Below are positions 25,509 to 35,118 of a stretch of 64,000 nucleotides of DNA, piece by piece (the first letter of the stretch is position 1; the number at the start of each line of letters is the position of its first letter). Location of the stretch: positions 1 through 64,000 of the forward strand of contig JAFEAV010000028.1 of NCBI GenBank assembly GCA_018266215.1. Reading direction: 5' to 3'. Below the pieces are notes generated by a model. The model was not told the DNA's origin. It saw only the letters and a program-made list of their open reading frames with translations, and made no database searches. The DNA comes from Cyanobacteria bacterium SZAS LIN-3. Its GTDB lineage: Bacteria > Cyanobacteriota > Vampirovibrionia > Obscuribacterales > Obscuribacteraceae. The position numbers and the translations under genes are program-made.

Positions 25509-26432
25509 CTAGCGCGTCGCTAAAATCGAGAGCAGCAGATCTTCAAAATTTTGTTTGTCGACATTGGTCGCCACCTGCACTTTTTTGCCGAACATCGAAC
25601 CCGATGTTTTGCCCATGTTGCGGCCCGAGGTGGAGACGTCGATTTTCATCTCTTTAAAGGTGAAAAGCTCGGGCTCGATGGCGACGGCGGCGGTGATGGT
25701 GTCCCAGAAATAATAGTCGAAGCCTTTCACCAGTGACCAGAGTTTGGCGGCCAGGGCGCAGGCTCTGGAATTTTCACCGAGCTGTTCCAGCTTGGCGACA
25801 AAGTCACGCGTCACCGGCAGCTCATTGGTCAGATCAAGGGTGATCAGTTTTATTGGCAGTTTGGTTTCCAGAATCGATTTGAAGGCGTGCGGGTCTGCGT
25901 ACACATTCCATTCGGCGGAGCCGTCCAGGCCGTCTTCTTCGACATTGCCTTTGACTCCCAGGGCACCGCCCATGATGATAAATTCGTGGATTTTTTCTTT
26001 TAATTCCGGATTGGCACCGAGCAGCTTGGCCACATTGGTCAGGGGGCCGGTGGTTACTATCGTCAGCGGCGCCCGGGAATTGGTCAGGCAATCATAAAAG
26101 ACCGATTCGGTGCGTCTGGGGCGGCCCTGCTGGTAGGGCTTCTTGAGATAGTTGTCGCGGAAGAGCGGCAGCTCGTTAATGATGTAGGATTCGCGCCGCC
26201 AGTTTTCGGGAAACTGATTGGGCACGTCGTCTTCGGTTATCGCTATTTCCGGTCCGTCGATGTCCAGGTAAGTGGCAACTTTTTGCATTGCCTCAAAAAT
26301 CTGGTCGACATAGCAGTCACCATTGGTGATACCAATTGCCTGCAAATCGATCTCTGGACTGAGCCAGAGCAAAATGCAACTGAGCAGGTCGTCAACATGA
26401 CCGTCATGATCGTGTATCAATGGTTTTGGCAT
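25509..26432 (-). CDS. Nucleoside hydrolase (inosine-uridine N-ribohydrolase family)
   Basis: A 307-aa protein of the IunH fold, which splits ribonucleosides into base and ribose for salvage. The N-terminal calcium-binding motif reads HDHDGHVDDLLS, a variant of the usual DTDxGxDDA, with the key aspartates kept. Other signatures are VTTGPLTNVAKLL, FIIMGGALGVKGN, AEWNVYADPHA and LDLTNELPVT. The YFWDTITAAVAIEP segment supplies the late catalytic Asp. It is cytosolic and monocistronic. Base preference cannot be told from sequence. Confidence 0.9.
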   Translation of the reverse strand: MPKPLIHDHDGHVDDLLSCILLWLSPEIDLQAIGITNGDCYVDQIFEAMQKVATYLDIDGPEIAITEDDVPNQFPENWRRESYIINELPLFRDNYLKKPYQQGRPRRTESVFYDCLTNSRAPLTIVTTGPLTNVAKLLGANPELKEKIHEFIIMGGALGVKGNVEEDGLDGSAEWNVYADPHAFKSILETKLPIKLITLDLTNELPVTRDFVAKLEQLGENSRACALAAKLWSLVKGFDYYFWDTITAAVAIEPELFTFKEMKIDVSTSGRNMGKTSGSMFGKKVQVATNVDKQNFEDLLLSILATR

Positions 26433-26512
26433 AAGCTCAGTTTAACCGGCCGGCAGATCTATTTCATTAGATCGCAATTGCGGCCCTTAACACGCAGCGT
26501 GCCTGTTCAAAT

Positions 26513-26827
26513 TTAGAGAATGCCCAGTTCCATCCTGGCATCTTCGGAAGCCATGGTCTTGGGATCCCAGCGAGGGCTCCAGACCAGCTGGCAGTTAACT
26601 TCTTTGACCCAGGGCAGCTTCTTGGCGGCCTGGTGGCACTGTCCCTGTATGACCGCGCCAAGCGGACAACCGGGGGATGTAAGTGTCATTTTGATTGTTA
26701 CGGCGCCGGCTTCGGTGACGTCCACTTTGTAAATCAGGCCAAGGTCGACAATGTTTATGCCGAGTTCCGGGTCGACCACTGATCTCAGGGTCTCCATCAC
26801 CAGATCTTCCTGCATCGATGTCATCAT
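26513..26827 (-). CDS. DUF59/MIP18-family Fe-S assembly protein (SufT/PaaD-like)
   Basis: A 104-aa single-domain MIP18 protein: VVDPELGINIVDLGLIYKV and TLTSPGCPLGAVIQGQC carry the conserved Asp and Cys of the family, and the end has LVWSPRWDP. Stand-alone members such as SufT help mature Fe-S proteins. It is the last gene of the suf operon, 17 bp after sufU. Several ATGs (26827, 26824, 26815) could start it. It resembles the N-terminal domain of the mrp product at 21873. Confidence 0.9.
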   Translation of the reverse strand: MMTSMQEDLVMETLRSVVDPELGINIVDLGLIYKVDVTEAGAVTIKMTLTSPGCPLGAVIQGQCHQAAKKLPWVKEVNCQLVWSPRWDPKTMASEDARMELGIL

Positions 26828-26844
26828 GGCTGCTAAATCCTCTT

Positions 26845-27324
26845 CTAAGTCTCTGTGAAAGTTTTGGTGGCGGTGCCGGGGGCATTGGGGTTGGCGCTGT
26901 TCAGGCCCTCAAGCAGGGTATTCCAGGGCAGAAGGGCACATTTGATACGCACCGGGTATTTTTTTACCCCGCGCAGGGCTTCCAGGTCTTCCAGATCGTC
27001 AACGAGCTCGGCCGTGTCGGTCTTAGAGAGCATCATTTCTTTGAAAGAGCCGATAATTTCGCGCGCGCGCTCGACACTCTGGCCCAGTACCGCTTCCGAC
27101 ATCATCGAGCCGGAGGCCATGTTTATTGAACATCCATGGGCGGTGAGTTTGACATCGTCAATTTTTCCGTCTTTGGAAACATTGAGATAGAGTGTCAGCT
27201 CGTCGCCGCAGAGAGGGTTGACCCCTTCTACCTGAGCCGTCGGCGCTTCGATGACGCCGTGGTTGCGAGGTTGGTGGTAGTGGTCCAGGATTGTTTCCCG
27301 GTATAAATCATCTGACAGCGACAT
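26845..27324 (-). CDS. sufU: SufU Fe-S/zinc scaffold or sulfur acceptor
   Basis: A 159-aa SufU. The metal-binding residues are Cys39 and Asp41 (NPLCGDE), Cys65 (HGCSI) and Cys129 (KCALLPW). An insertion between the second and third Cys, rich in acidic residues, distinguishes SufU from IscU. In Firmicutes SufU binds zinc and accepts sulfur from SufS. Its start lies inside the sufS end (17-nt overlap), indicating coupled translation. Confidence 0.95.
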   Translation of the reverse strand: MSLSDDLYRETILDHYHQPRNHGVIEAPTAQVEGVNPLCGDELTLYLNVSKDGKIDDVKLTAHGCSINMASGSMMSEAVLGQSVERAREIIGSFKEMMLSKTDTAELVDDLEDLEALRGVKKYPVRIKCALLPWNTLLEGLNSANPNAPGTATKTFTET

Positions 27325-28546
27325 GCCCTAAAACCTTATCCGCTTCTTCCAGTGCCGCGGCGAGCAAGTCGACTTCTGCGGTTGTGTTGTAGATATAAAA
27401 GCTGGCGCGGGCCGTGCCCATGACTTTCAGGTCTTTCATCAGGGGCTGGCAGCAGTGGTGCCCTGCTCTGATGGCGATGCCCGAGTCGGAGAGTATCTGA
27501 CCGAGATCGTGGGGATGCAGGCCGTCGATGTTGAAGGCGATTACTCCACCTCTTTTCTCGGCGTCCTTCGGTCCGTAGATGACGATATCCTTGAGGCTGC
27601 CCAGTTTCTCCAGGGCGTAGCGGGTGATTTCCACTTCGTGTCGGCGGACATTTTCCATGCCCAGTTTGCTCAGATAGTCGATGGCGGCACCACTGGCGAT
27701 GACATCGGCGATGTTGGGCGTGCCTGCTTCAAACTTCCAGGGCAGCTCATTAAAGCGGCTCTTTTCGCGGGCGACCGAGCTTATCATGTCGCCGCCGAAC
27801 ATAAATGGAGGCATCGCTTCCAGTAGTTCTTTTTTGCCCCAGAGGATGCCTGTACCGGTCGGTCCGAGCATCTTGTGGAAACTGAAGGCCAGGAAATCAC
27901 AGCCCATTTCTTTGACTGAGGTGGGCAAGTGCGGCACGCTCTGCGCTCCGTCTACGAGCACAACGGCGCCGGCGGCATGGGCAATGTCGGCTATTTCGCG
28001 CACCGGCACAATGGTGCCGAGTACGTTGGACATAGCGGTCAGGGCCACCAGTCTGGTTTTGGGCCCGATCAAAGAGCGGGCGCTCTCCATGTTTACCTGA
28101 CCGTCTTCGGTCAATTCTAAAAATACAAGTTTGGCTTCGCGCTCGGCGGCCAGTTGTTGCCAGGGCACGAGATTGGAGTGGTGCTCCATTGGCGTCAGGA
28201 CGATCTCGTCGCCGGGCAGTACATTTTGACGGCCCCAGGAATAGGCCACCAGGTTGATTGCTTCGGTGGTATTTCTGGTGTAGATGATTTCGCAGGTGTT
28301 ATCGGCGCCGATGAAGGCGGCTATCTTTTCGCGTACTTCTTCGTAAGCGGCCGTGGCTTCCTCGGACATGGTGTGAATGCCGCGGTGCACATTGGCGTTG
28401 TAGTGCTCGTAATAGTGACTGATGGCATCGATGACGGCCCGGGGCTTCTGCGATGTGGCTGCGTTATCGAGATAAACCAGCTTATGGCCGCCGATCTCAC
28501 GGTCTAGAATGGGAAAGTCTTTGATAATTTCTTTTGTGTCGATCAT
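27308..28546 (-). CDS. sufS: Cysteine desulfurase SufS
   Basis: A 412-aa group II cysteine desulfurase, providing persulfide sulfur for Fe-S cluster assembly. From the ATG at 28546 the PLP lysine is Lys225 (FSFHKMLGPTG) and the catalytic Cys365 lies in RAGHHCCQPLM. I chose 28546 because AAAGGC precedes it and an earlier in-frame ATG at 28585 would lie inside the Rieske gene. It sits between the Rieske gene and sufU, and SufU is the expected sulfur acceptor. Confidence 0.96.
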   Translation of the reverse strand: MIDTKEIIKDFPILDREIGGHKLVYLDNAATSQKPRAVIDAISHYYEHYNANVHRGIHTMSEEATAAYEEVREKIAAFIGADNTCEIIYTRNTTEAINLVAYSWGRQNVLPGDEIVLTPMEHHSNLVPWQQLAAEREAKLVFLELTEDGQVNMESARSLIGPKTRLVALTAMSNVLGTIVPVREIADIAHAAGAVVLVDGAQSVPHLPTSVKEMGCDFLAFSFHKMLGPTGTGILWGKKELLEAMPPFMFGGDMISSVAREKSRFNELPWKFEAGTPNIADVIASGAAIDYLSKLGMENVRRHEVEITRYALEKLGSLKDIVIYGPKDAEKRGGVIAFNIDGLHPHDLGQILSDSGIAIRAGHHCCQPLMKDLKVMGTARASFYIYNTTAEVDLLAAALEEADKVLGHVAVR

Positions 28547-28557
28547 CTTGGTTGCCT

Positions 28558-28890
28558 TTAAACACTTGTTTTGGCCAGGCTGCATCTGACGAAAATTTCG
28601 TCGCCTCGCACATCCACTTCAAAGGTGGGAATACCCACGACTGCCGGTAGACAGAGGGCCTTGCCGGTCTTTATGTCGAAACGAGCGCCGTGGCGGGGAC
28701 ATTCTATTTGTGTGCCGACCAGTTCGCCTTCGCCCAGGGGACCGCCGTCATGGGTACAGAGATCCTGCACTGCGTAAAATTTGCCGTCGGCGTGACAGAC
28801 GGCGATGCCGTGTCCATCACAGCTGTAGACCCGTACTTCACCATCTGGGATGTCCGAAGTCTTAGCTATTTTCGTAAAGTCGCCCGTCAT
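28558..28890 (-). CDS. Rieske-type [2Fe-2S] ferredoxin
   Basis: A 110-aa soluble Rieske ferredoxin with cluster ligands Cys45 and His47 (LCTHDGG) and Cys64 and His67 (ECPRHGARFD), spaced as in NirD and dioxygenase ferredoxins. It has no TM helix. Lying inside the suf operon between sufD and sufS, it probably gives electrons for cluster assembly or repair; that role is an inference from position. Confidence 0.93.
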   Translation of the reverse strand: MTGDFTKIAKTSDIPDGEVRVYSCDGHGIAVCHADGKFYAVQDLCTHDGGPLGEGELVGTQIECPRHGARFDIKTGKALCLPAVVGIPTFEVDVRGDEIFVRCSLAKTSV

Positions 28891-28902
28891 TTTTATCTCT
28901 TT

Positions 28903-30291
28903 CTACTGGTGAATTTTTTCGGCGGCCAGATCATTGATCCATTCGGCCACGCCCTTAATTCCTATTGTGTTCAATACCTGCGCGAAGAAGCCGGTAACGA
29001 TCAACTCTTCCGCTTCTTTGAGAGACAGACCGCGGGACATCATATAAAAGAGCTGTTCTTTGTCCACCGGTCCGACCGTTGCTCCATGTGAGCACTTCAC
29101 GTCGTCGGCGAGGATTTCCAGCTTGGGAATGCTGTCGGCTCTGGCTTCGCTTCCCAGCAGGAGATTTTTGTTTGACTGGAAGGCGGCTGTGCGCTGGGCA
29201 ACTTTGTCCACTTTGACAATGCCCTGGTAGATTGAGGCGGCACTGTCTTTGAGCGCTACGCGGAAGTTGATATTGGATGTGGTATCAGGGCTGGCGTGCT
29301 CCTGAATAGTGTTGTAGGAGATGTGCTCGCTGCCGTCGCCTAAAACAATGCCTTTGATGTCGCTCTGTCCGCCGCGCTCCACCATAATAGTTTCGATAAC
29401 CGATTTGATTTGCTTGGCTCCAAGCGATGCCGTCGTATAGTCGAGGTTGCCGTCACGGCCGATATAGGTTGAAGTACGGCTGATGGCAAAGACGCTTTCG
29501 CCAAACTGGCTCAGGTCGACCATATTGACTCTGGCCTGGGTGCCGACATGCACTTCCACGAAAATGTTGGCCAGGGTAGCGGTTTCGCCGTCCTGTCTCT
29601 TGGTATTGTCGGCGCTGTCGGGGGAGCTGAAGACTGTGATCAAATTGAGTTCGGCCTGGTCTTCGGCTACTACGATCAGGCGTTCGATAAATGCCTGTCC
29701 GTGGCCTTCTTTTTCCTCACCGGTGAGATTGATGAAAGCCAGAAATGGAGCGTCAACTCCAATCTGGACATTCTTGGGCACATAGAGGAAGTAGCCGCCG
29801 GTAAAGAGGGCTCTATTCATCAGCGTAAATTTGTCGTCGCCTGCTTTTTTAGTGCCGGCTCCGGCCTGGACCAGATACTTTTCGGCCAGCTGCGGATGCT
29901 TTTCCACCACTTCGGTGAGCGGCAAAAAGATAACGCCCCTGGCGGCCAGATCTTTTTCCAGGCTTATCGATTGATTCTGTCTTTCGTAGTCTTCGTCGAA
30001 GATGCCCGAAGCTTTTGATACCGCTCTGGTGCCGGAGAGATAGAGTTCATTGCCGTTGGCTTTGGCGGCTGCGGCTTTGATCGGGCCGACTGCGACAAAT
30101 TTAGACAGGTCGAGCGAATCGATCTCGGTCTTGCGCCAGTCGTCGTCACGCCCGCTGGGCATCGGGGTCTGCAGGTATGCTTCCCAGGCGGCCAGCCGGC
30201 TTTCTTTGAGCCATTTGGGCTCGCTGTTGCTTGCTGTGAGGCCGTCTACTCTTTCTTTGGCGATTGTATTGGCCAATTTTGCATCGGACAT
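28903..30291 (-). CDS. sufD: Fe-S cluster assembly protein SufD
   Basis: A 462-aa SufD of the SufBCD scaffold. The C-terminal half has the right-handed beta-helix of the family with ILADDVKCSHGATVGPVDKE-like and YMMSRGLSLKEAEELIVTGF segments; a long N-terminal helical part (WRKTEIDSLDLSKF) marks SufD rather than SufB. It is 35 bp downstream of sufB in the usual C-B-D order. Confidence 0.95.
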   Translation of the reverse strand: MSDAKLANTIAKERVDGLTASNSEPKWLKESRLAAWEAYLQTPMPSGRDDDWRKTEIDSLDLSKFVAVGPIKAAAAKANGNELYLSGTRAVSKASGIFDEDYERQNQSISLEKDLAARGVIFLPLTEVVEKHPQLAEKYLVQAGAGTKKAGDDKFTLMNRALFTGGYFLYVPKNVQIGVDAPFLAFINLTGEEKEGHGQAFIERLIVVAEDQAELNLITVFSSPDSADNTKRQDGETATLANIFVEVHVGTQARVNMVDLSQFGESVFAISRTSTYIGRDGNLDYTTASLGAKQIKSVIETIMVERGGQSDIKGIVLGDGSEHISYNTIQEHASPDTTSNINFRVALKDSAASIYQGIVKVDKVAQRTAAFQSNKNLLLGSEARADSIPKLEILADDVKCSHGATVGPVDKEQLFYMMSRGLSLKEAEELIVTGFFAQVLNTIGIKGVAEWINDLAAEKIHQ

Positions 30292-30326
30292 GACTAAAAA
30301 AAACTCCTGCTTATCTCTGTGAACGC

Positions 30327-31769
30327 CTAGCCTACGGAACCTTCCATTTCAAGCTGGATCAGTCGATTGAGTTCGACTGCATATTCCAGCGGAAGCTCCT
30401 TGGTGAAGGGTTCGAAAAATCCGTTGACGATCATGGCGGTGGCTTCATCCTGGGTCAGGCCGCGGCTCATCAGGTAGAAGAGCTGTTCTTCGCCGACCTT
30501 GGATACGGTCGCTTCATGTTCGATGTTGACGTCTTTTTCGTCCACTTCCATTGTCGGATAGGTGTCCGAGCGTGATTTTTCATCCATCAAGAGCGCATCG
30601 CACTTGACCGATGATTTGACGCCGGTGGCCTTGGGATAGACTTTGATCAAGCCGCGGTAAGAGGTGCGACCGCCATTTTTGCTTATCGACTTGGAGACGA
30701 TCAGTGATGTCGTATCCGGTGCGGCGTGCACAATCTTGGCGCCGGCATCCTGGTGCTGATCTTCGCCGGCAAAGGCGATGGAGAGCACTTCGCCGTGGGC
30801 GCGAGGTCCGAGCAGGTAGATGGCCGGATATTTCATCGTCAACTTGGAGCCCAGGTTGCCGTCTACCCATTCGACTTTGGCGTCTTCGTGGGCGACTGCG
30901 CGCTTGGTTACCAGGTTGTATACGTTTTTGGACCAGTTTTGAATGGTCGTATAACGGATGTGGGCACCGGGTTTGGCGATAAGTTCAACTACTGCCGAGT
31001 GCAGGGAGTCGGTGCTGTAGGTAGGCGCCGTGCAACCTTCGATGTAGTGCACGAAGGAGCCCGGTTCGGCGATGATCAGTGTGCGCTCGAACTGGCCCAT
31101 GTTCTCAGCGTTGATGCGGAAGTAGGCCTGCAGCGGGATTTCCACTTTGACGCCGGCCGGCACCCAGATGAAGCTGCCACCCGACCAGACGGCCGAGTTG
31201 AGAGCGGCAAATTTATTGTCGGCGGCCGGGATAACCGTGGCGAAGTGTTCGCGCACAATTTCCGGATGCTCGCGCAGGGCCGAGTCCATGTCCAGGAAGA
31301 TCACGCCCTGTTGTTCGAGGTCTTCGCGGATGGAGTGATAGACGACTTCCGATTCGTACTGGGCGGTGACGCCGGCCAGGAATTTGCGCTCGGCTTCGGG
31401 GATGCCCAGACGGTCGAAGGTGTTTTTGATGCCTTCGGGCACATCGTCCCAGCTCTTCTCGCTGTTTTGAGAAGGCTTGATGTAATAGTAGATATTGTCG
31501 AAATCAATATCGTTGAGCAGGCCGCAGTTGCCCCAGGTGGGCATGGGCTTCTTGAGGAAAATGTCGAGGGCGCGCAGACGAAACTTGAGCATCCATTCGG
31601 GCTCTTTTTTCATTTCCGAAATTTTGCACACGATCTCGCGGGTCAGACCACGACCCGATTTAAATACATAGTCTTCGGTGTCCGAAAAACCATATTTGTA
31701 ATCGGTACCGATATCGTCAATGGAGGACGAATCGAGAGACGGTGGTTCAAAGGCTAGGTCTGCTGACAT
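30327..31769 (-). CDS. sufB: Fe-S cluster assembly protein SufB
   Basis: A 480-aa SufB, the subunit on which clusters are built. I chose the ATG at 31769 because a perfect AGGAGG stands 5 nt before it; the frame extends to 31823. Family segments include [34 protein letters not shown] (Cys), [12 protein letters not shown] and [19 protein letters not shown]. The conserved Cys in EGCTAP and Glu/His in the C-terminal helix are kept. It lies 14 bp after sufC. Confidence 0.97.
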   Translation of the reverse strand: MSADLAFEPPSLDSSSIDDIGTDYKYGFSDTEDYVFKSGRGLTREIVCKISEMKKEPEWMLKFRLRALDIFLKKPMPTWGNCGLLNDIDFDNIYYYIKPSQNSEKSWDDVPEGIKNTFDRLGIPEAERKFLAGVTAQYESEVVYHSIREDLEQQGVIFLDMDSALREHPEIVREHFATVIPAADNKFAALNSAVWSGGSFIWVPAGVKVEIPLQAYFRINAENMGQFERTLIIAEPGSFVHYIEGCTAPTYSTDSLHSAVVELIAKPGAHIRYTTIQNWSKNVYNLVTKRAVAHEDAKVEWVDGNLGSKLTMKYPAIYLLGPRAHGEVLSIAFAGEDQHQDAGAKIVHAAPDTTSLIVSKSISKNGGRTSYRGLIKVYPKATGVKSSVKCDALLMDEKSRSDTYPTMEVDEKDVNIEHEATVSKVGEEQLFYLMSRGLTQDEATAMIVNGFFEPFTKELPLEYAVELNRLIQLEMEGSVG

Positions 31770-31774
31770 AAGGG

Positions 31775-31780
31775 CCTCCT
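31775..31780 (-). promoter_or_regulatory. Consensus ribosome binding site of sufB
   Basis: AGGAGG, 5 nt before the ATG at 31769. It decides the sufB start against the upstream in-frame ATG. Confidence 0.85.
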
Positions 31781-31783
31781 GGG

Positions 31784-32554
31784 TTACGCGACGCCTGAGG
31801 GCGAGAGTTCTTTGGTTACCCAATCGTAGCCGCGAGCCTCGAGCTCATGGGCCAATTGGCTGTCACCGGATGCGACGATTTTGCCGTCCTGGAAGACGTG
31901 GACAAAATGCGGTTTCACATAATCGAGCATACGCTGATAGTGTGTGATGAGAAGAATGGCATTCTCACTCGATGCCAGGGCGTTGATGCCCTCGGATACG
32001 GTCTTAAGGGCGTCAATGTCGAGACCGGAGTCGGTTTCGTCCAGGATTACCAGACCGGGATTGAGCAAGGACAATTGCAGGATTTCCAGACGTTTCTTTT
32101 CGCCGCCGGAGAAACCATCATTGAGATAACGAGAGAGGAACTCATCTTTGACCCCAAGTCTGGCCATGAGTTCTTTCAATTCTTTGCGGAATTCCTTGAC
32201 CGGGATGTCTTTGCCGCGGATGGACTTGACCGACTGGCGCAGGAAGTTGGAGACGCTCACACCGGGCACGGCGACTGGATACTGGAATGCCAGACCAATA
32301 CCGGCTTTCGCCCGTTCGTCCGGGGTCATTTCGCCGATTTCCTGGCCTTTGAAGAGCATCTGGCCGGAGGTGACTTTATAGCGCGGGTGCCCCATCAGAG
32401 TGTAGGACAGTGTCGACTTACCCGAACCATTGCGTCCCATGATGGCGTGAATCTCGCCGGGATTGATGGTCAGGTTGACGCCTTTGAGGATTTCTTTGTC
32501 CTCAACGGAGACACAAAGATCTTTGACTTGCAAAATTGAATTGGACTTGGACAT
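31784..32554 (-). CDS. sufC: Fe-S cluster assembly ATPase SufC
   Basis: A 256-aa ABC-type ATPase. Walker A is GRNGSGKST (40-48), the signature [13 protein letters not shown], and Walker [16 protein letters not shown]. The SGGEKKR signature and [12 protein letters not shown] are typical of SufC. It drives conformational change in SufBCD. It is the first gene of the suf operon, so the promoter must lie between it and the divergent sufR. Confidence 0.97.
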   Translation of the reverse strand: MSKSNSILQVKDLCVSVEDKEILKGVNLTINPGEIHAIMGRNGSGKSTLSYTLMGHPRYKVTSGQMLFKGQEIGEMTPDERAKAGIGLAFQYPVAVPGVSVSNFLRQSVKSIRGKDIPVKEFRKELKELMARLGVKDEFLSRYLNDGFSGGEKKRLEILQLSLLNPGLVILDETDSGLDIDALKTVSEGINALASSENAILLITHYQRMLDYVKPHFVHVFQDGKIVASGDSQLAHELEARGYDWVTKELSPSGVA

Positions 32555-32926
32555 TGAACCGCTAATTGCCTCTTTTGCTACCTATATAGATATCCCGTCG
32601 ATCATAACCCTTTGGCTGCTTTTTCCCTTGGGAACTTGCCTTAAAGGTTTCTCAAAGTTCGCGCAACTGGACTTTATAGATAAAATAGTATCAAATATCG
32701 GTTATCTGGGCCGAGTAATTTTATAATCCTTTTGTAGAGGGTTTTATCGGCCGCCCGTCGAAGCATCAACAGATGGCCCACCGGTAGGCAATCGCCCTCC
32801 TCCGATAAGCCTCCGGAAACGCCCTCGAGGGGGCACTGGAAGCAATGGATAAAAGAAACAAATTTGGCCAGAAACGGTTCGGATACCCAGCTTTAAAATA
32901 GCCTAAAGTAAGTAGCTAAGTAACAA
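32555..32926. promoter_or_regulatory. sufC-sufR divergent regulatory region
   Basis: 372 bp without a gene between divergent sufC and sufR, the expected place for both promoters and SufR operators. I see no clean CAAC-N6-GTTG site as described for cyanobacterial SufR. A short dyad GATA-N6-TATC lies at 32679-32692, a CCCTCGAGGG palindrome at 32822-32831, and TTTGGCCAGAAACGGTT at 32863-32879, which recurs before the HD-GYP gene. Which of these is functional is unknown. Confidence 0.5.
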
Positions 32927-33622
32927 ATGATCACACAACCCATCGGCGAGACCCCGGAAAAAACCCAAGAAGCAGTTTTGCTCTATCTGAAAAGACAGGG
33001 TGAGCTGACCGTCTCCGACCTGTGCGATTTGCTCGGTATTACGTCCATGGCCGTGCGCCGGCACCTTTCGCACCTGCAAAAAGAAGGCCTGGTCGAGTCC
33101 CGCATTGTCCGTCAGGTCCGTGGGCGGCCAACCTATCACTATAAGCTGGCGACCAAGGCCGAGGCACTATTTCCCTCCGGCGGTTCCACCCTGGCTGTTG
33201 ATCTGCTGGAAGCGGTTTTCGAGACTTCCGGTCATAAGGGCGTGATGGAGCTCCTCACCATTCGCAATAAAAAGCGCATCGCGCGCTGCAAGGAAAGATT
33301 TGAAGGTAAGTCCATCGGTCAGCGCGTCGAGGAAATCTCGCGCATTTTCTCCGAAGACGGTTATATGACCGAGTGGGAAGAGATAGAAGGCGGCAACTAC
33401 ATCATTTATCAAAGACACTGTGCCGTGCACGATATGGCCAATCAGTTTCGCCAGCTCTGTTCGATGGAGCCGATGATGATTGAAGAGTTGCTGGGTGTGA
33501 AAGTCACGCGCGAAAAATACATTCTGCGCAATGATCCGCTCTGCGCCTATATCATCCATGCCAACGAAGCGGCCGAGCCCAATAACATGCACGGCGCCAA
33601 CGACAGCAGTTTGAACTCTTAG
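32927..33622 (+). CDS. sufR: SufR-type Fe-S-sensing transcriptional regulator
   Basis: A 231-aa DeoR/ArsR-like winged-helix protein. The HTH is at about 18-75 (LTVSDLCDLLGITSMAVRRHL). The C-terminal part has the cysteines that ligate the SufR cluster in cyanobacteria: RHCAVHDMA, QLCSMEP and DPLCAYII. SufR with a [4Fe-4S] cluster represses suf and derepresses on cluster loss. Its divergent position next to sufC is the same as in cyanobacteria. Its stop overlaps that of pyk tail-to-tail by 4 nt. Confidence 0.9.
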   Translation: MITQPIGETPEKTQEAVLLYLKRQGELTVSDLCDLLGITSMAVRRHLSHLQKEGLVESRIVRQVRGRPTYHYKLATKAEALFPSGGSTLAVDLLEAVFETSGHKGVMELLTIRNKKRIARCKERFEGKSIGQRVEEISRIFSEDGYMTEWEEIEGGNYIIYQRHCAVHDMANQFRQLCSMEPMMIEELLGVKVTREKYILRNDPLCAYIIHANEAAEPNNMHGANDSSLNS

Positions 33623-35070
33623 ATACCCTTCAGCTGCCAGAAGGCGGATGGAGCGCGCTGCGAGACCGTGGATAGTTTGACGAAGTTGGCCGGACCGCGG
33701 GCGGCAATCGGCAGACCACCGGTGATGACGATGATGTCGCCCGGGGTGACGAAATTGCGCTTGACCAGCGTGTCTTCCACCATGGCCAGGGTCGATTCCG
33801 AATCACTGACTTCGGTCAGCATCACAGGCTGTGTGCCCCAGCTCAAGGTGAGCTGGCGATAGACGTGGGTCAGTTGCGTCAGTGCCACAATCGGGCAGGG
33901 CGGCTTGAATTGCGAAATCAGTCGGGCGGTGGCGCCGGATTTTGTAAATGTGGCCACTACTTTGGCGTTCATGTCGACAGCCATAGAGCAGGCGGCGTGG
34001 GCAATGGCGTGGGCCGAGGTGGGCAGGTTGTGCTCGTGCAGTTTGGAGCGGTCCATGCTGCCTTCGGCGGCCGAGGCGATGCGGTCCATCATCTGCACCG
34101 TTTCTACCGGGTAATCACCCATAGCCGATTCTTCCGAAAGCATGACTGCGTCCGTGCCGTCGAAGATGGCATTGGCCACGTCCGAGGCTTCGGCTCTGGT
34201 CGGGCGCGGATTGTTGGCCATTGAATCAAGCATTTGCGTGGCGGTAATGCAGGGTTTGCCCATGGCATTGGCGCGACGAATAATTTGTTTCTGCACCGGC
34301 GGTACGCGCTCGGGGGGAAGCTCCACACCGAGGTCTCCGCGGGCAACCATGACGGCATCGGTGACTTCGAGAATTTCATCGAGACAATCGATGGCCTCAG
34401 GTTTTTCCAGCTTGGCTATCACCATCACCGGTGGCCAGTGGTCGCCTATCTCTTCGCGCAATTCCAGTATGTCCTGCGGATCGCGCACGAAGGAGAGGGC
34501 AACAAAATCGACTTCGCATTTAAGGCCGATCTTCAAATCTTCTTTGTCTTTTTCGGTCAGGGCCGGGATGGAGAGCCTGACTCCAGGGATGTTGATGCCC
34601 TGGTGATTTTTCAAAACACCGCCAATGACGATTACGCATTCGGCGTCGGTGTCGTTTGTTTTTACTACCTTGAGCTCGATCAAGCCGTCGTCCAGCAGGA
34701 TTGTGTCACCCGGCTTTACTTCGCGGGCAAGCGGCTCGTAATTTGTGGAAACTATCTCATCGGTGCCTTCCAGTTTGCGACTGGTGAGGGTAAATGATTT
34801 GCCTCGCTCCAGTTTGACCGGGGCGTCGTCTTTCAATTTGCGGGTGCGGATTTTGGGACCGGAAAGATCGAGCAAAATGCCCACCGGCGTGTCCATGCGA
34901 GCGCTGATCTCGCGTATGTCGGCGACGACCGATTCGATAAACTCAGGGCTGGCGTGCGAGCAATTGATGCGTGCGACGTCCATACCAGCTTCGATCATGG
35001 CGCACAGGACGCCGGTATCACGACAGGACGGTCCGATCGTGGCGATGATTTTGGTCCGGGTCATTCTCAT
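33619..35070 (-). CDS. pyk: Pyruvate kinase
   Basis: A 483-aa pyruvate kinase making pyruvate and ATP from PEP and ADP. I place the start at ATG 35070 (MRMTRTKIIATIGPSC), with AAGG upstream; a longer frame reaches 35115. Conserved motifs are ARINCSHAS, DLSGPKIR, the Lys-containing VIAKLEKPEA, MVARGDLGVELPPE and ATQMLDSM. The C-terminal allosteric domain is present. It lies 48 bp downstream of the GH57 branching enzyme, linking glycogen and lower glycolysis. Confidence 0.97.
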   Translation of the reverse strand: MRMTRTKIIATIGPSCRDTGVLCAMIEAGMDVARINCSHASPEFIESVVADIREISARMDTPVGILLDLSGPKIRTRKLKDDAPVKLERGKSFTLTSRKLEGTDEIVSTNYEPLAREVKPGDTILLDDGLIELKVVKTNDTDAECVIVIGGVLKNHQGINIPGVRLSIPALTEKDKEDLKIGLKCEVDFVALSFVRDPQDILELREEIGDHWPPVMVIAKLEKPEAIDCLDEILEVTDAVMVARGDLGVELPPERVPPVQKQIIRRANAMGKPCITATQMLDSMANNPRPTRAEASDVANAIFDGTDAVMLSEESAMGDYPVETVQMMDRIASAAEGSMDRSKLHEHNLPTSAHAIAHAACSMAVDMNAKVVATFTKSGATARLISQFKPPCPIVALTQLTHVYRQLTLSWGTQPVMLTEVSDSESTLAMVEDTLVKRNFVTPGDIIVITGGLPIAARGPANFVKLSTVSQRAPSAFWQLKGI

Positions 35071-35118
35071 ATGGGTTGCCTTAGAATATTGGTCGGCTAT
35101 TGTCAGTGCTTCCACAGA

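Noticed and set aside
30726..31757. 343-codon open frame on the plus strand
   Set aside because: Antisense to sufB; an open shadow frame produced by codon bias in GC-rich coding DNA.
32679..32692. GATA-N6-TATC as a SufR operator
   Set aside because: Only 4-bp half-sites in AT-rich DNA and not the known CAAC-N6-GTTG form; kept only as a remark in the intergenic entry.
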